64,000 nucleotides of DNA from Stenotrophomonas sp. Marseille-Q4652. Lineage in GTDB: Bacteria > Pseudomonadota > Gammaproteobacteria > Xanthomonadales > Xanthomonadaceae. Of the stretch, positions 44,166-55,906 are shown one piece after another. Made by a program: the position numbers and the translations under genes. Positions within the stretch are counted from its first letter, which is position 1, and every line of letters begins with the position of its first letter. Under the pieces are notes generated by a model. The model saw only the letters and a program-made list of their open reading frames with translations, did no database searches and was not told where the DNA came from. The DNA lies in NCBI RefSeq assembly GCF_916618915.1, contig NZ_CAKAKE010000001.1, positions 1,488,001-1,552,000 on the forward strand, given 5' to 3'.

Positions 44166-45644
44166 TCAGGAATTCGGGGAATCGGAAAGCAATGCGGCGG
44201 CGCGGCCGTCGGCCGGGGGCTCGAAGCCACCGCCCAGCGCCTGGCTCAGGCGTACCGAGGACAGCACCTGCTGGGACTGCAGCCCGGCCAGCTGCTGCTG
44301 GGACTGCAGCAGCGTGGCCTGCGCGGTCAGCACCTCGAGGTAGTTGCCGATGCCGGCGCGGTAGCGCTGTTCGGCCAGGTCGTAGGCGGAGGTGGCCACG
44401 TCGACCACTTCCCGCTGCGACTGCACCTGGGCCTGCAGCGAGCGCACCGCGCTGACCTGGTCGGCCACTTCGCGCAGCGCGCCGACCACGCGCTGGTTGT
44501 AGCTGGCCACGGCCAGGTCGTACTGCGCGTCGCTGTTGTCCAGGTTCGCCCGCAGGCGGCCACCGTCGAAGATCGGCAGGCTCAGCGCCGGGCCGAGGTA
44601 GCCGAAGGTGGAGCTGCCCTGCAGCAGGTCGCCCAGATCCGGCGCGACCACGCCGGCCAGCGCGGTGAGGTTGAAGCTGGGATAGAAGCGGGTTTTCGCC
44701 GCCTCGATCTGCTTGCCGGCGGCCTCCACCCGCCAGCGCGCGGCAATGATGTCCGGGCGACGACCCAGCAGTTCGCTGGGCAATACGCCGGGCAGGCGCA
44801 GGGCCAGCGGATCCAGCGCGCGCGGACGTTCGATCTGCTGGCCGCGATCCGGGCCCTGCCCGACCAGCGCCGCCAAGGCGATGCGCGCGGCGTCGATCTG
44901 CTGCTGCGCGGCCTGCAGTTGCTGGCGCGCCGCCGGCACCCGGGCCTGGGCCTGGCGCACCTGCAACTGGCTGTCGATGCCGGCTGCATGGCGTTGTTCG
45001 GTCAGCTGCAGTGCCTTGCTCGAGCGTGCGAGCTCCTGTCCGGCCACGTCATGCAGGCGCCAGGCATGTTCCAGCGCGACATAGGCCTGGACGATGCCGG
45101 CCGACAGCTCCAGCCGCGCGGCCCGCGCATCGACTTCCGCCGCACGGGCGCTGTCCACGGCGGCTTCCCAGGCGGCGCGCTTGCCGCCCCACAGGTCCAC
45201 GCCGTAGCTGAAATCCAGCGCCAGCTGGGTGCTGCCCATGTAGTGGCCACCGTTCTCCTCGCCGAGCATCGACTCGGGCAGGAGCACGCCGCCGTAGCCG
45301 CCGGACACCGACAGGCTCGGCAGCTGGTCGGCACGGGCCACGCCCAGCTGCGCGCGGGCCTGGCGCAGGCGTGCATCGGCGGCGGCAAGGCTTGGATGGC
45401 TGGACAGGCCTTCGTTGACCAGCGCATCGAGCTGCGGGTCACCCAGCGCCGTCCACCAGTGCGCATCGGGAAAACCGGATGTGTCCAGGTCGGCGGCGGC
45501 GAGGCTGCGCTCACTGCCGAGGGAATCGGCCTGCAGCAGCTGGCCTTCGGGCTGCAGGCCACGGCTGCTGGCACAGGCGGCCAGGGCCAGGGCCAGCGCC
45601 GACACCAGCAGTGGCCGCGAGAATCGGGGAGAGATGGAAATCAT
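44166..45644 (-). CDS. emrC: NodT-family outer membrane factor lipoprotein of the Emr pump
   Basis: 492 residues from ATG 45644, with lipobox LALAACA. Two OEP repeats are visible: WWTALGDPQLDALVNEGL with DFSYGVDLWGGKRAAWEA in the first, and LPSELLGRRPDIIAARWRVEAAG with EQRYRAGIGNYLEVLTAQ in the second. The TolC-like channel is complete here, unlike the broken paralogue in the Mac operon. It overlaps the regulator gene by 4 bp. Confidence 0.93.
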   Translation of the reverse strand: MISISPRFSRPLLVSALALALAACASSRGLQPEGQLLQADSLGSERSLAAADLDTSGFPDAHWWTALGDPQLDALVNEGLSSHPSLAAADARLRQARAQLGVARADQLPSLSVSGGYGGVLLPESMLGEENGGHYMGSTQLALDFSYGVDLWGGKRAAWEAAVDSARAAEVDARAARLELSAGIVQAYVALEHAWRLHDVAGQELARSSKALQLTEQRHAAGIDSQLQVRQAQARVPAARQQLQAAQQQIDAARIALAALVGQGPDRGQQIERPRALDPLALRLPGVLPSELLGRRPDIIAARWRVEAAGKQIEAAKTRFYPSFNLTALAGVVAPDLGDLLQGSSTFGYLGPALSLPIFDGGRLRANLDNSDAQYDLAVASYNQRVVGALREVADQVSAVRSLQAQVQSQREVVDVATSAYDLAEQRYRAGIGNYLEVLTAQATLLQSQQQLAGLQSQQVLSSVRLSQALGGGFEPPADGRAAALLSDSPNS

Positions 45645-46087
45645 GGAGTCGTCAGGGAATCGCGGATGCGGGTAAGCAGGTTCATCAGCAGCTCGCGCTC
45701 CTCCGGGGCGAGGTCGCGCATGGCGAAGTCGATCACCGCGTCGCCACGACGCTTGAGCCGCTTCCACAGCCCATGGCCTTCGTCGGTCACCACGATCTGC
45801 AGGGCACGGCGGTCGCTGGCGTGGGCCTCGCGGCGCACGCATCCCAGCGATTCGAGCTTGTCCAGCAGTCGGGTCACGGCGCTGGGGGCCTGGTCGATGG
45901 CCTGGGCCAGCTCGTTGGCGGTACAGGGCGCGCCCATGCCGACCAGCACCTTCAGGCCGATGTAATGGCTGAAACCGAGTCCAAGGCCTTCCTCGGCAAT
46001 CGATACGTCGAGCTGGCGGACGAGACCGTCGCGCACCTGGCGCAACAACAGGCCGAAGCTGGGATTGGGAGGATTGCAGGGGGTCAT
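45641..46087 (-). CDS. emrR: MarR-family repressor of the emr operon
   Basis: 148 residues. The winged helix-turn-helix includes TANELAQAIDQAPSAVTRLLDKLESLGCVRRE and the wing ASDRRALQIVVTDEG. Helices at both ends form the dimer. As first gene of the operon, with three inverted repeats at its promoter, it very likely represses itself and the pump and is released by pump substrates, as known for EmrR/MarR proteins. Confidence 0.93.
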   Translation of the reverse strand: MTPCNPPNPSFGLLLRQVRDGLVRQLDVSIAEEGLGLGFSHYIGLKVLVGMGAPCTANELAQAIDQAPSAVTRLLDKLESLGCVRREAHASDRRALQIVVTDEGHGLWKRLKRRGDAVIDFAMRDLAPEERELLMNLLTRIRDSLTTP

Positions 46088-46101
46088 GGGCCGGGATTTT
46101 A

Positions 46102-46145
46102 TTCCCGGAAGATATATTTCTCAATGGAAATATTCTCCAGAGAAT
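46102..46145 (-). promoter_or_regulatory. Operator cluster of the emr repressor
   Basis: Three inverted repeats within 44 bp: TTCCCGGAA (46102-46110), ATATTTC-N6-GAAATAT (46114-46133) and ATTCTC-CA-GAGAAT (46132-46145). The AT-rich middle palindrome is a typical MarR dimer site and contrasts with the GC-rich surroundings. Confidence 0.65.
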
Positions 46146-46354
46146 GAATTGGGGCATCAGTGCCAATTGGAGGCAGCTCGTGCTTGTATCGATCCACGAT
46201 GGTCGTGCCTTTTGGGCGCCCGGGCTGCACGGCGACCGGGTGCAGCCATCGCGATCAACCCACTTCACGCGGCTTGGCATCCCCGCCTGCATCCGGATAA
46301 TCGACCGCTTGCGGTGCGCCCGGCGCCCGCCTCAGCCACAGGTAACAACCCCGC

Positions 46355-48598
<2,244 letters not shown>

Positions 48599-48821
48599 CC
48601 GCAAAGCCCACTGCATGCACGGACGCGCGGCGGCGCGTTCCTCATTCCTGCTGCTTCCGGTCCTACCTGGCGCGGCAGAAGGTGGACGGCCTGTCGGTGG
48701 AATAACCGCAAGACCTACTGCTCCGTGCCTGGACGCGCGGCGGTGCGCTCGTCGCTTCGGCCGCTTCCAGTCCTGCTTGGCGCGAGGTGGACGGTCTTCC
48801 AGCCGAGCACTGCCCAAAGAA

Positions 48822-48848
48822 AAGGCCGGGATCTTCCCGGCCTTTTTT
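48822..48848. terminator. Terminator shared by parC and the convergent ferritin gene
   Basis: aaggccggg (48822-48830) / cccggcctt, with a six-T tail on the plus strand and A-rich DNA on the other side. Confidence 0.88.
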
Positions 48849-48870
48849 CTTGCACCGACGGCAGGACAAC

Positions 48871-49359
48871 TCAGTGCGCCGGCGTGCCCTTGGCGTCGAT
48901 CTTGCTGACCTGGTACAGCTCCAGGCCGAGCCGCTTGATCAGGCCCAGCTGCTGCTCCAGCCACCAGGCGTGGTCTTCCTCGGTATCCTTGAGCTGGGCC
49001 AGCAGGATGTCGCGGCTCACGTAGTCCTGGTGTTCCTCGCACAGCTTCATGCCCGCGGCCAGGTTGGCACGCACCGCGTACTCGGTCTGCAGGTCCTTTT
49101 CCAGCATCTCCACCAGGGTCTGGCCCGGCTCGAAGGCGTGCGGGCGCATGTCCGGGGTACCACCCAGGAACAGGATCCGGCGCAGCAGCGCGTCGGCATG
49201 CTGGGTCTCCTCCTCCATCTCGTGGTTGATGCGCTCGTACAGCGCCATCAGCCCCTGATCCTCGTACTGGCGGGAGTGGATGAAGTACTGGTCGCGGGCG
49301 GCGAGCTCGCCGCGCAGCAGTTCCTTCAGGCAGGCGATGACGTCGGGGTGGCCTTTCAT
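48871..49359 (-). CDS. bfr: Ferritin of the BfrA/FtnA type (bacterioferritin family without heme Met)
   Basis: 162 residues from ATG 49359, preceded by AAGGA. The diiron ferroxidase ligands are Glu18, Glu51, His54, Glu93, Glu127 and His130. At the position of the E. coli heme ligand Met52 there is Thr ([11 protein letters not shown]), as in the Pseudomonas protein once called BfrA and now FtnA. So heme-free 24-mer cages or mixed shells with another Bfr are expected. It stores iron as ferric mineral. It is convergent with parC. Confidence 0.93.
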   Translation of the reverse strand: MKGHPDVIACLKELLRGELAARDQYFIHSRQYEDQGLMALYERINHEMEEETQHADALLRRILFLGGTPDMRPHAFEPGQTLVEMLEKDLQTEYAVRANLAAGMKLCEEHQDYVSRDILLAQLKDTEEDHAWWLEQQLGLIKRLGLELYQVSKIDAKGTPAH

Positions 49360-49492
49360 GGGGAGGTCCTTGCAGATCGATGCGCCCATGGTGCCGCAAC
49401 TGCGGTGACGATGATCTAATCGGAATCACTTTCAGTTGCGCTCGCGCCTGCGCGGGTGCCGGCCTGCGGGCCACATAGCTCGGGGAGCGGAC

Positions 49493-51829
49493 ATGCGGCG
49501 TTGGATCAGGCGGTTGCTGTGGCTGGTGCTGGGTCTGGTGATGGTCGTGGCCGGCGGCGCGACCTGGCTGCTGCGCGGCAGCCTGCCGGTGCTGGCCGGT
49601 GAGCAGTCCCTGGCCGGGCTGAGCGCGCCGGTCCAGATCGAACGCGACGAACTGGGCGTGGTCACCCTGCAGGCCGCCAACGAGATCGATGCCGCGCGCG
49701 CCCTGGGCTACGTGCATGCGCAGGAGCGCTATTTCGAGATGGACCTGATGCGCCGGTCCGCGGCCGGCGAGCTGGCCGCGCTGTTCGGCCCGCAGGCGCT
49801 GCCGCTGGACCGCCAGGCGCGCATGCACCGGCTGCGTGCGCGCGTGCGCGAGCACCTGTCCGCCTCCGTGGGCAATCACCAGGCCGCGCTGGAGGCCTAC
49901 CGCGACGGCGTCAACGCCGGCCTGGCCGACCTGCACGTGCGGCCGTGGCCCTACCTGCTGCTGCGGCAGGCGCCCGAGCCCTGGCAGGTCGAGGATTCGG
50001 TACTGGCCGGTCTGGCGATGTATGCCGACCTGCAGGACGGCCGCAACCAGGACGAACTGGCACGGGCCCGCCTGCGCGAGGTGATGCCCGCGCCGCTGAT
50101 GGCCCTGCTCGACCACGACGGCAGCCGGTGGGACGCGCCGCTGTCCGGTGAAGCGCGTGGCGACGCCGTGCTGCCCGACGCGGCCACGCTGGACCTGCGC
50201 GGGCTGCTGGCCGGCACTCCCATTTCCGGTGTGCGTCGCGACGAACCCGACGTGGTCGGCAGCAACAATTACGCCGTCGCTGGCGCGCTGACCGCCGATG
50301 GCCGCGCCATCCTCGCCGATGACATGCACCTGGGCTTGCGCGCCCCCAACATTTGGTTCCGTGCGCGCCTGCGCTACCCCGATGCCGCCGCGCCGGCCGG
50401 CCGCGTGGATGTAGCCGGCTTCACCCTGCCCGGCCTGCCAGCGGTGATCGTGGGCAGCAACGGCCACATCGCCTGGGGCTTCACCAACGCCTACATCGAC
50501 ACCGCCGACTTCGCCCGCATCGCGGCCGATGACCCGTCACTGCGCCAGCATCGCGAAACGCTCAAGGTGGCCGGTGGGGAATCCGAAGTGCTGGAAGTGC
50601 GCGAAAGCGCGTGGGGCCCGGTGCTGCATGAGGAGGCCGACGGCAGCCTGCTGGCGCTGCGCTGGACCGCGCAGTTGCCGGGCGCGGTGAGCATGGATTT
50701 CGCCGGCATGGCCAGGGCGGCTGACCTCGATGCCGCGCAGGCCGTGGCCGACCGTGCCGGCGTTCCCGCACAGAACCTGATGCTGGCCGATCGCCACGGC
50801 CGGATCGGCTGGCGCATCATCGGCCCGCGTCCCGACCGCGGCCCCGGCTGCGCGCCGGCGGCCATCGCCGATCCCGCCGCCTGTGCACCGTGGCCGCTGC
50901 GCAAGGACGCCGCACCCGCGCTGGTCAATCCGCCGGAACACCGCCTGTGGACCGCCAACAATCGGCTGGTCGATGGCGAAACGCTGGAGCAGCTCGGCAA
51001 TGGCGGCTACGACCTGGGTGCACGCGCCGCGCAGATCCGCGACGGCCTGCGCGCACGCGATCGCTTCACCGAGGCCGAGCTGCTGGCGATCCAGCTCGAC
51101 GACCGGGCGTTGTTCCTGGAGCGCTGGTGGAAGCTGCTGCGGCAGACCATTGAGCATAGCGATGACCCGGCGTTGCAGCGGCTGGAAGCGGCCACCCGCC
51201 ACTGGGACGGGCACGCTTCGGTGGAGTCGGTCAGCTACCGCGTGGCCCGCGGCTTCCGCGGGCTCACCCTGGACACGATCGAAGCGGCGCTGCTGGCACC
51301 GGGCCGCGCCGCACTGGGCGATGACTTCATCGCTCCCCGCCTGTCGCAACTGGAAGGCGTGGTCTGGCCGATGATCGAACAGCACCCGCTCCACCTGTTG
51401 CCGCCGCCGTTCACCAGCTGGGACGAACTGCTGGCCGACAGCGCGCGGCGGCTGGAAGCCGACCTGGGTAAACAGGGGACCGACCTGTCACAGCGCACCT
51501 GGGGCGAACGCAATACCACCGCGATCTGCCACCCGGTTTCGCGCGCCCTGCCCCGCTTCACCCAGCGTTGGCTGTGCGCGCCGGCCCGTGCACTGCCCGG
51601 TGACAGCAACATGCCGCGCGTGCAGGGCCCGGCGTTCGGCGCCTCGCAGCGCATGGTGGTATCGCCCGGCCACGAAGCCGACGGCGTCGTGCACATGCCC
51701 GGCGGCCAGAGCGGCCACCCGCTGTCGCCGTTCTGGACCGCTGGCCACCGCGACTGGGAAGAAGGCAGACCCTCGCCGTTCCTGCCCGGCCCGGCCCGGT
51801 ACACGCTGGTGCTTGCGCCGCCACGCTGA
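49493..51829 (+). CDS. Penicillin acylase family N-terminal-nucleophile hydrolase
   Basis: 778 residues from ATG 49493, which follows a GGGGAG ribosome site. An N-terminal hydrophobic segment (LLWLVLGLVMVVAGGATWLL) exports or anchors the protein. The alpha chain covers about 35-256. Autocleavage is expected before Ser257 in VVGSNNYAVAG, which becomes the catalytic nucleophile. ADDMHLGLRAPNIWFRARL and GSNGHIAWGFTNAYID carry the conserved beta-chain residues, including the oxyanion Asn. Members hydrolyse beta-lactam side chains or acyl-homoserine lactones. Which amide is cut here cannot be read from the sequence. Confidence 0.93.
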   Translation: MRRWIRRLLWLVLGLVMVVAGGATWLLRGSLPVLAGEQSLAGLSAPVQIERDELGVVTLQAANEIDAARALGYVHAQERYFEMDLMRRSAAGELAALFGPQALPLDRQARMHRLRARVREHLSASVGNHQAALEAYRDGVNAGLADLHVRPWPYLLLRQAPEPWQVEDSVLAGLAMYADLQDGRNQDELARARLREVMPAPLMALLDHDGSRWDAPLSGEARGDAVLPDAATLDLRGLLAGTPISGVRRDEPDVVGSNNYAVAGALTADGRAILADDMHLGLRAPNIWFRARLRYPDAAAPAGRVDVAGFTLPGLPAVIVGSNGHIAWGFTNAYIDTADFARIAADDPSLRQHRETLKVAGGESEVLEVRESAWGPVLHEEADGSLLALRWTAQLPGAVSMDFAGMARAADLDAAQAVADRAGVPAQNLMLADRHGRIGWRIIGPRPDRGPGCAPAAIADPAACAPWPLRKDAAPALVNPPEHRLWTANNRLVDGETLEQLGNGGYDLGARAAQIRDGLRARDRFTEAELLAIQLDDRALFLERWWKLLRQTIEHSDDPALQRLEAATRHWDGHASVESVSYRVARGFRGLTLDTIEAALLAPGRAALGDDFIAPRLSQLEGVVWPMIEQHPLHLLPPPFTSWDELLADSARRLEADLGKQGTDLSQRTWGERNTTAICHPVSRALPRFTQRWLCAPARALPGDSNMPRVQGPAFGASQRMVVSPGHEADGVVHMPGGQSGHPLSPFWTAGHRDWEEGRPSPFLPGPARYTLVLAPPR

Positions 51830-51965
51830 GTCCGCAGGCACCCGCATTGCGCCAGCGCGGCAGCCGGCGCACTCCATCCGGAACGCTCCATTGCACCGCC
51901 CACCCCGGACAGCGCAGCGGGGCTGTGCAACCCTCTGCGCCCTCCCCATGTCGCCGGATGCACTG

Positions 51966-53072
51966 ATGACCTCGCTGTTCACCCCGTACCAGATGGCCGG
52001 CCTCGCGCTGGCCAACCGCATCGTGATGGCGCCGATGACGCGCTCGCGCAACCCGGACCTGATCGCCAACGAACTCACCGCGACCTACTACGCGCAACGC
52101 GCCAGCGCCGGCCTGATCGTTTCCGAAGGCACCCCGGTCACTCCGTCCGGCCAGGGCTATGCCGGCGTCCCCGGCATCTGGTCCGACGCGCAGGTCGCCG
52201 GCTGGCGCCAGGTCACCGACCGGGTCCATGCCGCAGGCGGCCGCATCTTTGCGCAGATCTGGCACGTGGGCCGCATGTCGCACTCGGCGCTGCAGCCCGA
52301 TGGCGGCGCACCGGTCAGCGCCAGCGCGGTAGCGGTGGCCGAAAGCCCGTACAGCATGGCCTTCATCACCCAGCCCGACGGCAGCACCGCGCGCGTACCC
52401 CCGACCCCGCCGCGTGCGCTGGAAACGGCCGAGGTCCAGCAGCTGGTGCAGGTATTTGCCGACGGCGCCGCCAACGCGATCAGCGCCGGCTTTGATGGCG
52501 TCGAGATCCACGCCGCCAACGGCTACCTGTTCGAGCAGTTCCTCAACCCCAACGTCAACCAGCGCACCGACCAGTACGGCGGCAGCCGCGAGAACCGCCT
52601 GCGCTTCACGCTGGAAGTGGTCGACGCGATCGTCGCCCGCATCGGTGCCGGCAGGGTCGGCATCCGCGTGTCCCCGAACGGCTTCGTGTTCGACATGCGC
52701 CCGTATGCGGACAACACCGAGACCTATCTCCAGCTTGCCCGCGAGCTGGACGCGCGCGGCATCGCCTACCTGCACCTGTCCGACAACGGCAGCGCCGATG
52801 GCGCCCCGCATGCGATCGACGAGGCGCTGCTGGCGCGCATCCGTGCTGCGTTCACCAGGACCCTGATCCTGGCCGGCAAGATGACCGCCGAACGGGCGCA
52901 GCACCTGGTCGATGCGGGGCTGATCGACCTGCCCGCCTTTGGCCAGCCGTTCATCAGCAATCCGGACCTGGTACGTCGCCTGCGCGAAGACATGCCGCTG
53001 GCAGAACCCGACCGCGGCACGTACTACGGTGGCGACGAGCGCGGCTACACCGACTACCCCTTTGCAGGCTGA
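51966..53072 (+). CDS. Old Yellow Enzyme family ene-reductase
   Basis: 368 residues from ATG 51966 (ATG 51948 is also in frame). FMN TIM barrel. NRIVMAPMTRSR opens the fold, and IFAQIWHVGRMSH follows. The substrate-binding pair His/Asn is in GVEIHAANGYLFEQFLNPN, followed by QRTDQYGGSRENRLRF. The C-terminal FMN phosphate motif lies in FGQPFISNPDLVRRL. It reduces activated C=C bonds or nitro compounds with NAD(P)H. It resembles NemA/XenB-type enzymes. Confidence 0.95.
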   Translation: MTSLFTPYQMAGLALANRIVMAPMTRSRNPDLIANELTATYYAQRASAGLIVSEGTPVTPSGQGYAGVPGIWSDAQVAGWRQVTDRVHAAGGRIFAQIWHVGRMSHSALQPDGGAPVSASAVAVAESPYSMAFITQPDGSTARVPPTPPRALETAEVQQLVQVFADGAANAISAGFDGVEIHAANGYLFEQFLNPNVNQRTDQYGGSRENRLRFTLEVVDAIVARIGAGRVGIRVSPNGFVFDMRPYADNTETYLQLARELDARGIAYLHLSDNGSADGAPHAIDEALLARIRAAFTRTLILAGKMTAERAQHLVDAGLIDLPAFGQPFISNPDLVRRLREDMPLAEPDRGTYYGGDERGYTDYPFAG

Positions 53073-53094
53073 GCCGGGCCGAAGGCCCCACGAG

Positions 53095-53119
53095 CACCGG
53101 GCCGCCATGCGGCCCGGTG
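53095..53119 (+). terminator. Hairpin after the ene-reductase gene
   Basis: 11-bp perfect stem caccgggccgc / gcggcccggtg with a CAT loop, then TCGTTTC. Weak T-run. Confidence 0.6.
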
Positions 53120-53147
53120 TCGTTTCAGGCAGTGGACGCGATACCGG

Positions 53148-53954
53148 TCACGTCACCAGCTCACGTCGGCTACTCCTGCTGAAGAGCGGCAGGGTCCCGA
53201 GCCGGATGCCGGAGACATCCATCCCCTGCACGTCCGGCTGGTCAGGCAGGACGCCATCGCGGTAGGCCACCAGCATCGTCAGCCCCAGGGACTTGCGGCC
53301 GGTGTCGACGGCGATCTGCCAGAGCGGCCAGGAGGCCTCGTCGAACAGCTTTTCCAGCATTTCACTTGCCGAACAGGCGCCCTCCAGCGTTGGGGCCTGC
53401 GTGATCACGAGCGCGCCGCCGTAGTGGCTTCCTGTACCGGGCTCAAGCCGTGCAGCCAGCGCGCCGGTCAACCACCGGGTCGAATCCACAGCCAGCTCGA
53501 CCAGCCGCACGTATCCGGATCTGCGCGGAAACACCGACCGCAATTCGCCGTAATCGCTGTGAAACAGGCCCTCCAGGTTGAGGAAGAGCGCATAAGGCAG
53601 ACCCCTCCAGCTGGCAACGTCGGCAAGGTCACAGGCAAATCGGGGCAACTCCCACGCAGCGCACGCGGCCATGCACTGGGCCGACGGATGCAGCAGGAAT
53701 GCCAGCGGGTGGAGCACGTTGCCCTGGAGCAGCCGTTCCATCCACTCCCGGCAGGACGGGCTGCCGTCGTAGAAGAGGAAGTCGATGAAGGTGCACAGCG
53801 CGCTTTCCGGCGCAGCTTCGGGCAGCGCACCCTCGCGCACGATTTCGAAGGTGGCCTCCCACGGCAAGGTCCCCAGGCCAGCCGTGTCCACCGCAAGGTC
53901 GGCCGGCACAAACAGTCGGGCCCGGCTCCGGAATTCAGGAAATTCGATGATCAT
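53148..53954 (-). CDS. Hypothetical protein, no family recognised
   Basis: 268 residues from ATG 53954 (MIIEFPEF). Predicted soluble: no signal peptide and no membrane segment. Aromatic- and Leu-rich with several Cys in the middle (CTFIDFLFYDGSPSC, AQCMAACAAWELPRFAC). The N-terminal third resembles a beta-rich domain and the middle is helical. I cannot assign a function. It stands alone between two hairpins, so it is probably transcribed on its own. Codon use looks like that of its neighbours. Confidence 0.65.
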   Translation of the reverse strand: MIIEFPEFRSRARLFVPADLAVDTAGLGTLPWEATFEIVREGALPEAAPESALCTFIDFLFYDGSPSCREWMERLLQGNVLHPLAFLLHPSAQCMAACAAWELPRFACDLADVASWRGLPYALFLNLEGLFHSDYGELRSVFPRRSGYVRLVELAVDSTRWLTGALAARLEPGTGSHYGGALVITQAPTLEGACSASEMLEKLFDEASWPLWQIAVDTGRKSLGLTMLVAYRDGVLPDQPDVQGMDVSGIRLGTLPLFSRSSRRELVT

Positions 53955-54052
53955 CGCGCCACGATAAGAACTGCACTGCTCAGGGGGCGAGACTGTCCCT
54001 CGCATCACGGCCAGCACCCCACAGCAGCATCGGCTGCTTCCGCACCCATCGA

Positions 54053-54078
54053 CAACGGGCCGCGAAAGCGGCCCGTTG
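54053..54078 (-). terminator. Hairpin downstream of asnB
   Basis: 11-bp perfect stem caacgggccgc / gcggcccgttg around GAAA (plus strand). There is no long T-run on the minus strand, but the position 24 nt after asnB fits a transcript end. Confidence 0.6.
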
Positions 54079-54101
54079 GATCCCATCAGTTGGCGATCAG
54101 G

Positions 54102-55799
54102 TCAGACCTTCTCCACCGCCTGTTCGTGCACCCCGGCCACGGCGCGGCCGGACGGATCGGCCATGTTCGCGAAGCTGGCATCCCAGGCAATCGCCGCCGG
54201 CGTGGAGCAGGCAATCGACTTGCCGCCGGGCACGGTCTCGGCCGCGGCCGGGGTCGGGAAGAACTGCTCGAACAGCGTGCGGTAGTAGTACGCCTCCTTG
54301 GTCTGCGGCGGGTTGACCGGGAAGCGCTTGTCGGCGGCAGCCAGCTCACGATCGGACACCTGCGCCTCGGCATGCGCCTTGAGCCCATCGATCCAGCCAT
54401 AGCCCACGCCGTCGGAGAACTGCTCCTTCTGCCGCCACAGGATCTCGTGCGGCAGATAGCCCTCGAACGCCGCGCGCAGGATGCCCTTCTCCATGCGCTG
54501 CGGGCCGCTGCTGGCCTTGTCGACCATCTTGTACTTGGCGTCGAAGGCCATCGCCACGTCCATGAACTCACGGTCCAGGAACGGCACGCGCGGCTCCACG
54601 CCCCAGGCCATCATCGACTTGTTGGCGCGCAGGCAGTCGTAGTTGTTCAGTGCATCGAGCTTGCGGATCAGCTCCTCGTGGAACTCGCGAGCGTCGGGCG
54701 CCTTGTGGAAGTACAGGTAGCCACCGAAGATCTCGTCGCTGCCCTCGCCGGAGAGCACCATCTTCACCCCCATCGCCTTGATGCGGCGGGCGAGCAGGAA
54801 CATCGGCGTGGACGCGCGGATCGAGGTGACGTCATAGGTCTCGATATGGCGGATCACCTCGGGCAATGCATCCAGGCCTTCCTCGAAGGTGTATTCGAAG
54901 CCGTGGTGCACAGTACCCAGATGATCCGCGGCAACCTGCGCGGCCGCCAGGTCGGGCGAGCCCTTCAGGCCGATGGCGAAGCTGTGCAGGCGCGGCCACC
55001 AGGCCTCGGTCCTGCCCTCGTCCTCGACGCGGTGGCGGGCATAGCGCGCGGCCACCGCGGCCACCAGCGAGGAGTCCAGTCCGCCAGAAAGCAGCACGCC
55101 GTACGGCACATCGGTCATCAGCTGGCGGTGCACGGCGGCCTCGAACGCCTCGCGCAGTTTCCTGGTATCGGCGGCCACGCCCTCCACGGCGGCATAGTCG
55201 CGCCACGGACGGTTGTAGTACTTGCGCAGCTGCCCGGTGGCGCTGTCGTACCAGTGGCCCGGCGGGAACTGCGCCACATCGGCACAGGTATCAACCAGCG
55301 ACTTCATTTCCGAAGCCACCCGCAGGCGGCCTTCCCGGTCATGGCCCCAGTACAGCGGCACCACGCCGATGGTGTCGCGCGCGATCAGCACCCGGCCCTT
55401 GGCCTTGTCCCACAGCGCAAAGGCGAAGATGCCGTTGAGACGGTTGAGGAACGACTCCGGCTCGTCCTCGCGATACAGCGCGTTGATCACCTCGCAGTCC
55501 GATTCGGTCTGGAAGGCATAGGCCTGCTTCAGCTCGCCCTTGAGCTGCTTGTGGTTGTAGATCTCCCCGTTCACCGCCAGCGCCTGCTGCCCGTCCGCCG
55601 ACAACAGCGGCTGCGAACCGCCAGCCGGATCGACGATGGCCAGGCGCTCGTGCACCAGGATCGCGCCGTCATCGACATACACGCCGCTCCAGTCCGGCCC
55701 GCGGTGGCGCTGGCGCTGGGAATGCTCAAGGGACTGGCGGCGCAGCGCGGCCAGGTCGTCGCCGGGTTGCAGGCCGAAGATGCCGAAGATCGAACACAT
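54102..55799 (-). CDS. asnB: Asparagine synthase B (glutamine-hydrolysing)
   Basis: 565 residues from ATG 55799, behind CTGGAG. The catalytic Cys2 (MCSIFGIFG) starts the glutamine amidotransferase domain, with LAIVDPAGGSQPL and the acceptor EIYNHKQLK. The synthase domain (about 200-530) contains the PPi loop SGGLDSSLVAAVA and LSGEGSDEIFGGYLYF. Converts aspartate, ATP and glutamine to asparagine. It is preceded by a 207-nt leader that holds an Asn-rich peptide gene and a terminator, so expression probably depends on asparaginyl-tRNA supply. The C-terminal 30 residues are a family-variable tail. Confidence 0.96.
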   Translation of the reverse strand: MCSIFGIFGLQPGDDLAALRRQSLEHSQRQRHRGPDWSGVYVDDGAILVHERLAIVDPAGGSQPLLSADGQQALAVNGEIYNHKQLKGELKQAYAFQTESDCEVINALYREDEPESFLNRLNGIFAFALWDKAKGRVLIARDTIGVVPLYWGHDREGRLRVASEMKSLVDTCADVAQFPPGHWYDSATGQLRKYYNRPWRDYAAVEGVAADTRKLREAFEAAVHRQLMTDVPYGVLLSGGLDSSLVAAVAARYARHRVEDEGRTEAWWPRLHSFAIGLKGSPDLAAAQVAADHLGTVHHGFEYTFEEGLDALPEVIRHIETYDVTSIRASTPMFLLARRIKAMGVKMVLSGEGSDEIFGGYLYFHKAPDAREFHEELIRKLDALNNYDCLRANKSMMAWGVEPRVPFLDREFMDVAMAFDAKYKMVDKASSGPQRMEKGILRAAFEGYLPHEILWRQKEQFSDGVGYGWIDGLKAHAEAQVSDRELAAADKRFPVNPPQTKEAYYYRTLFEQFFPTPAAAETVPGGKSIACSTPAAIAWDASFANMADPSGRAVAGVHEQAVEKV

Positions 55800-55850
55800 G
55801 GGGGACTCCAGATCAGGGGTGGGACGGGAAGGTGGTTGCAAAGCCATGAA

Positions 55851-55880
55851 ACAAAAAACCCGCATCCTGGGATGCGGGTT
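55851..55880 (-). terminator. Attenuator terminator in the asnB leader
   Basis: On the minus strand: AACCCGCATC-CCAG-GATGCGGGTT followed by TTTTG, a perfect 10-bp stem. It lies between the leader peptide stop (55907) and the asnB start (55799), where an unregulated terminator would block asnB expression. Confidence 0.85.
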
Positions 55881-55906
55881 CCTGGGGGGCTGGCGCCGTT
55901 GCTGCT

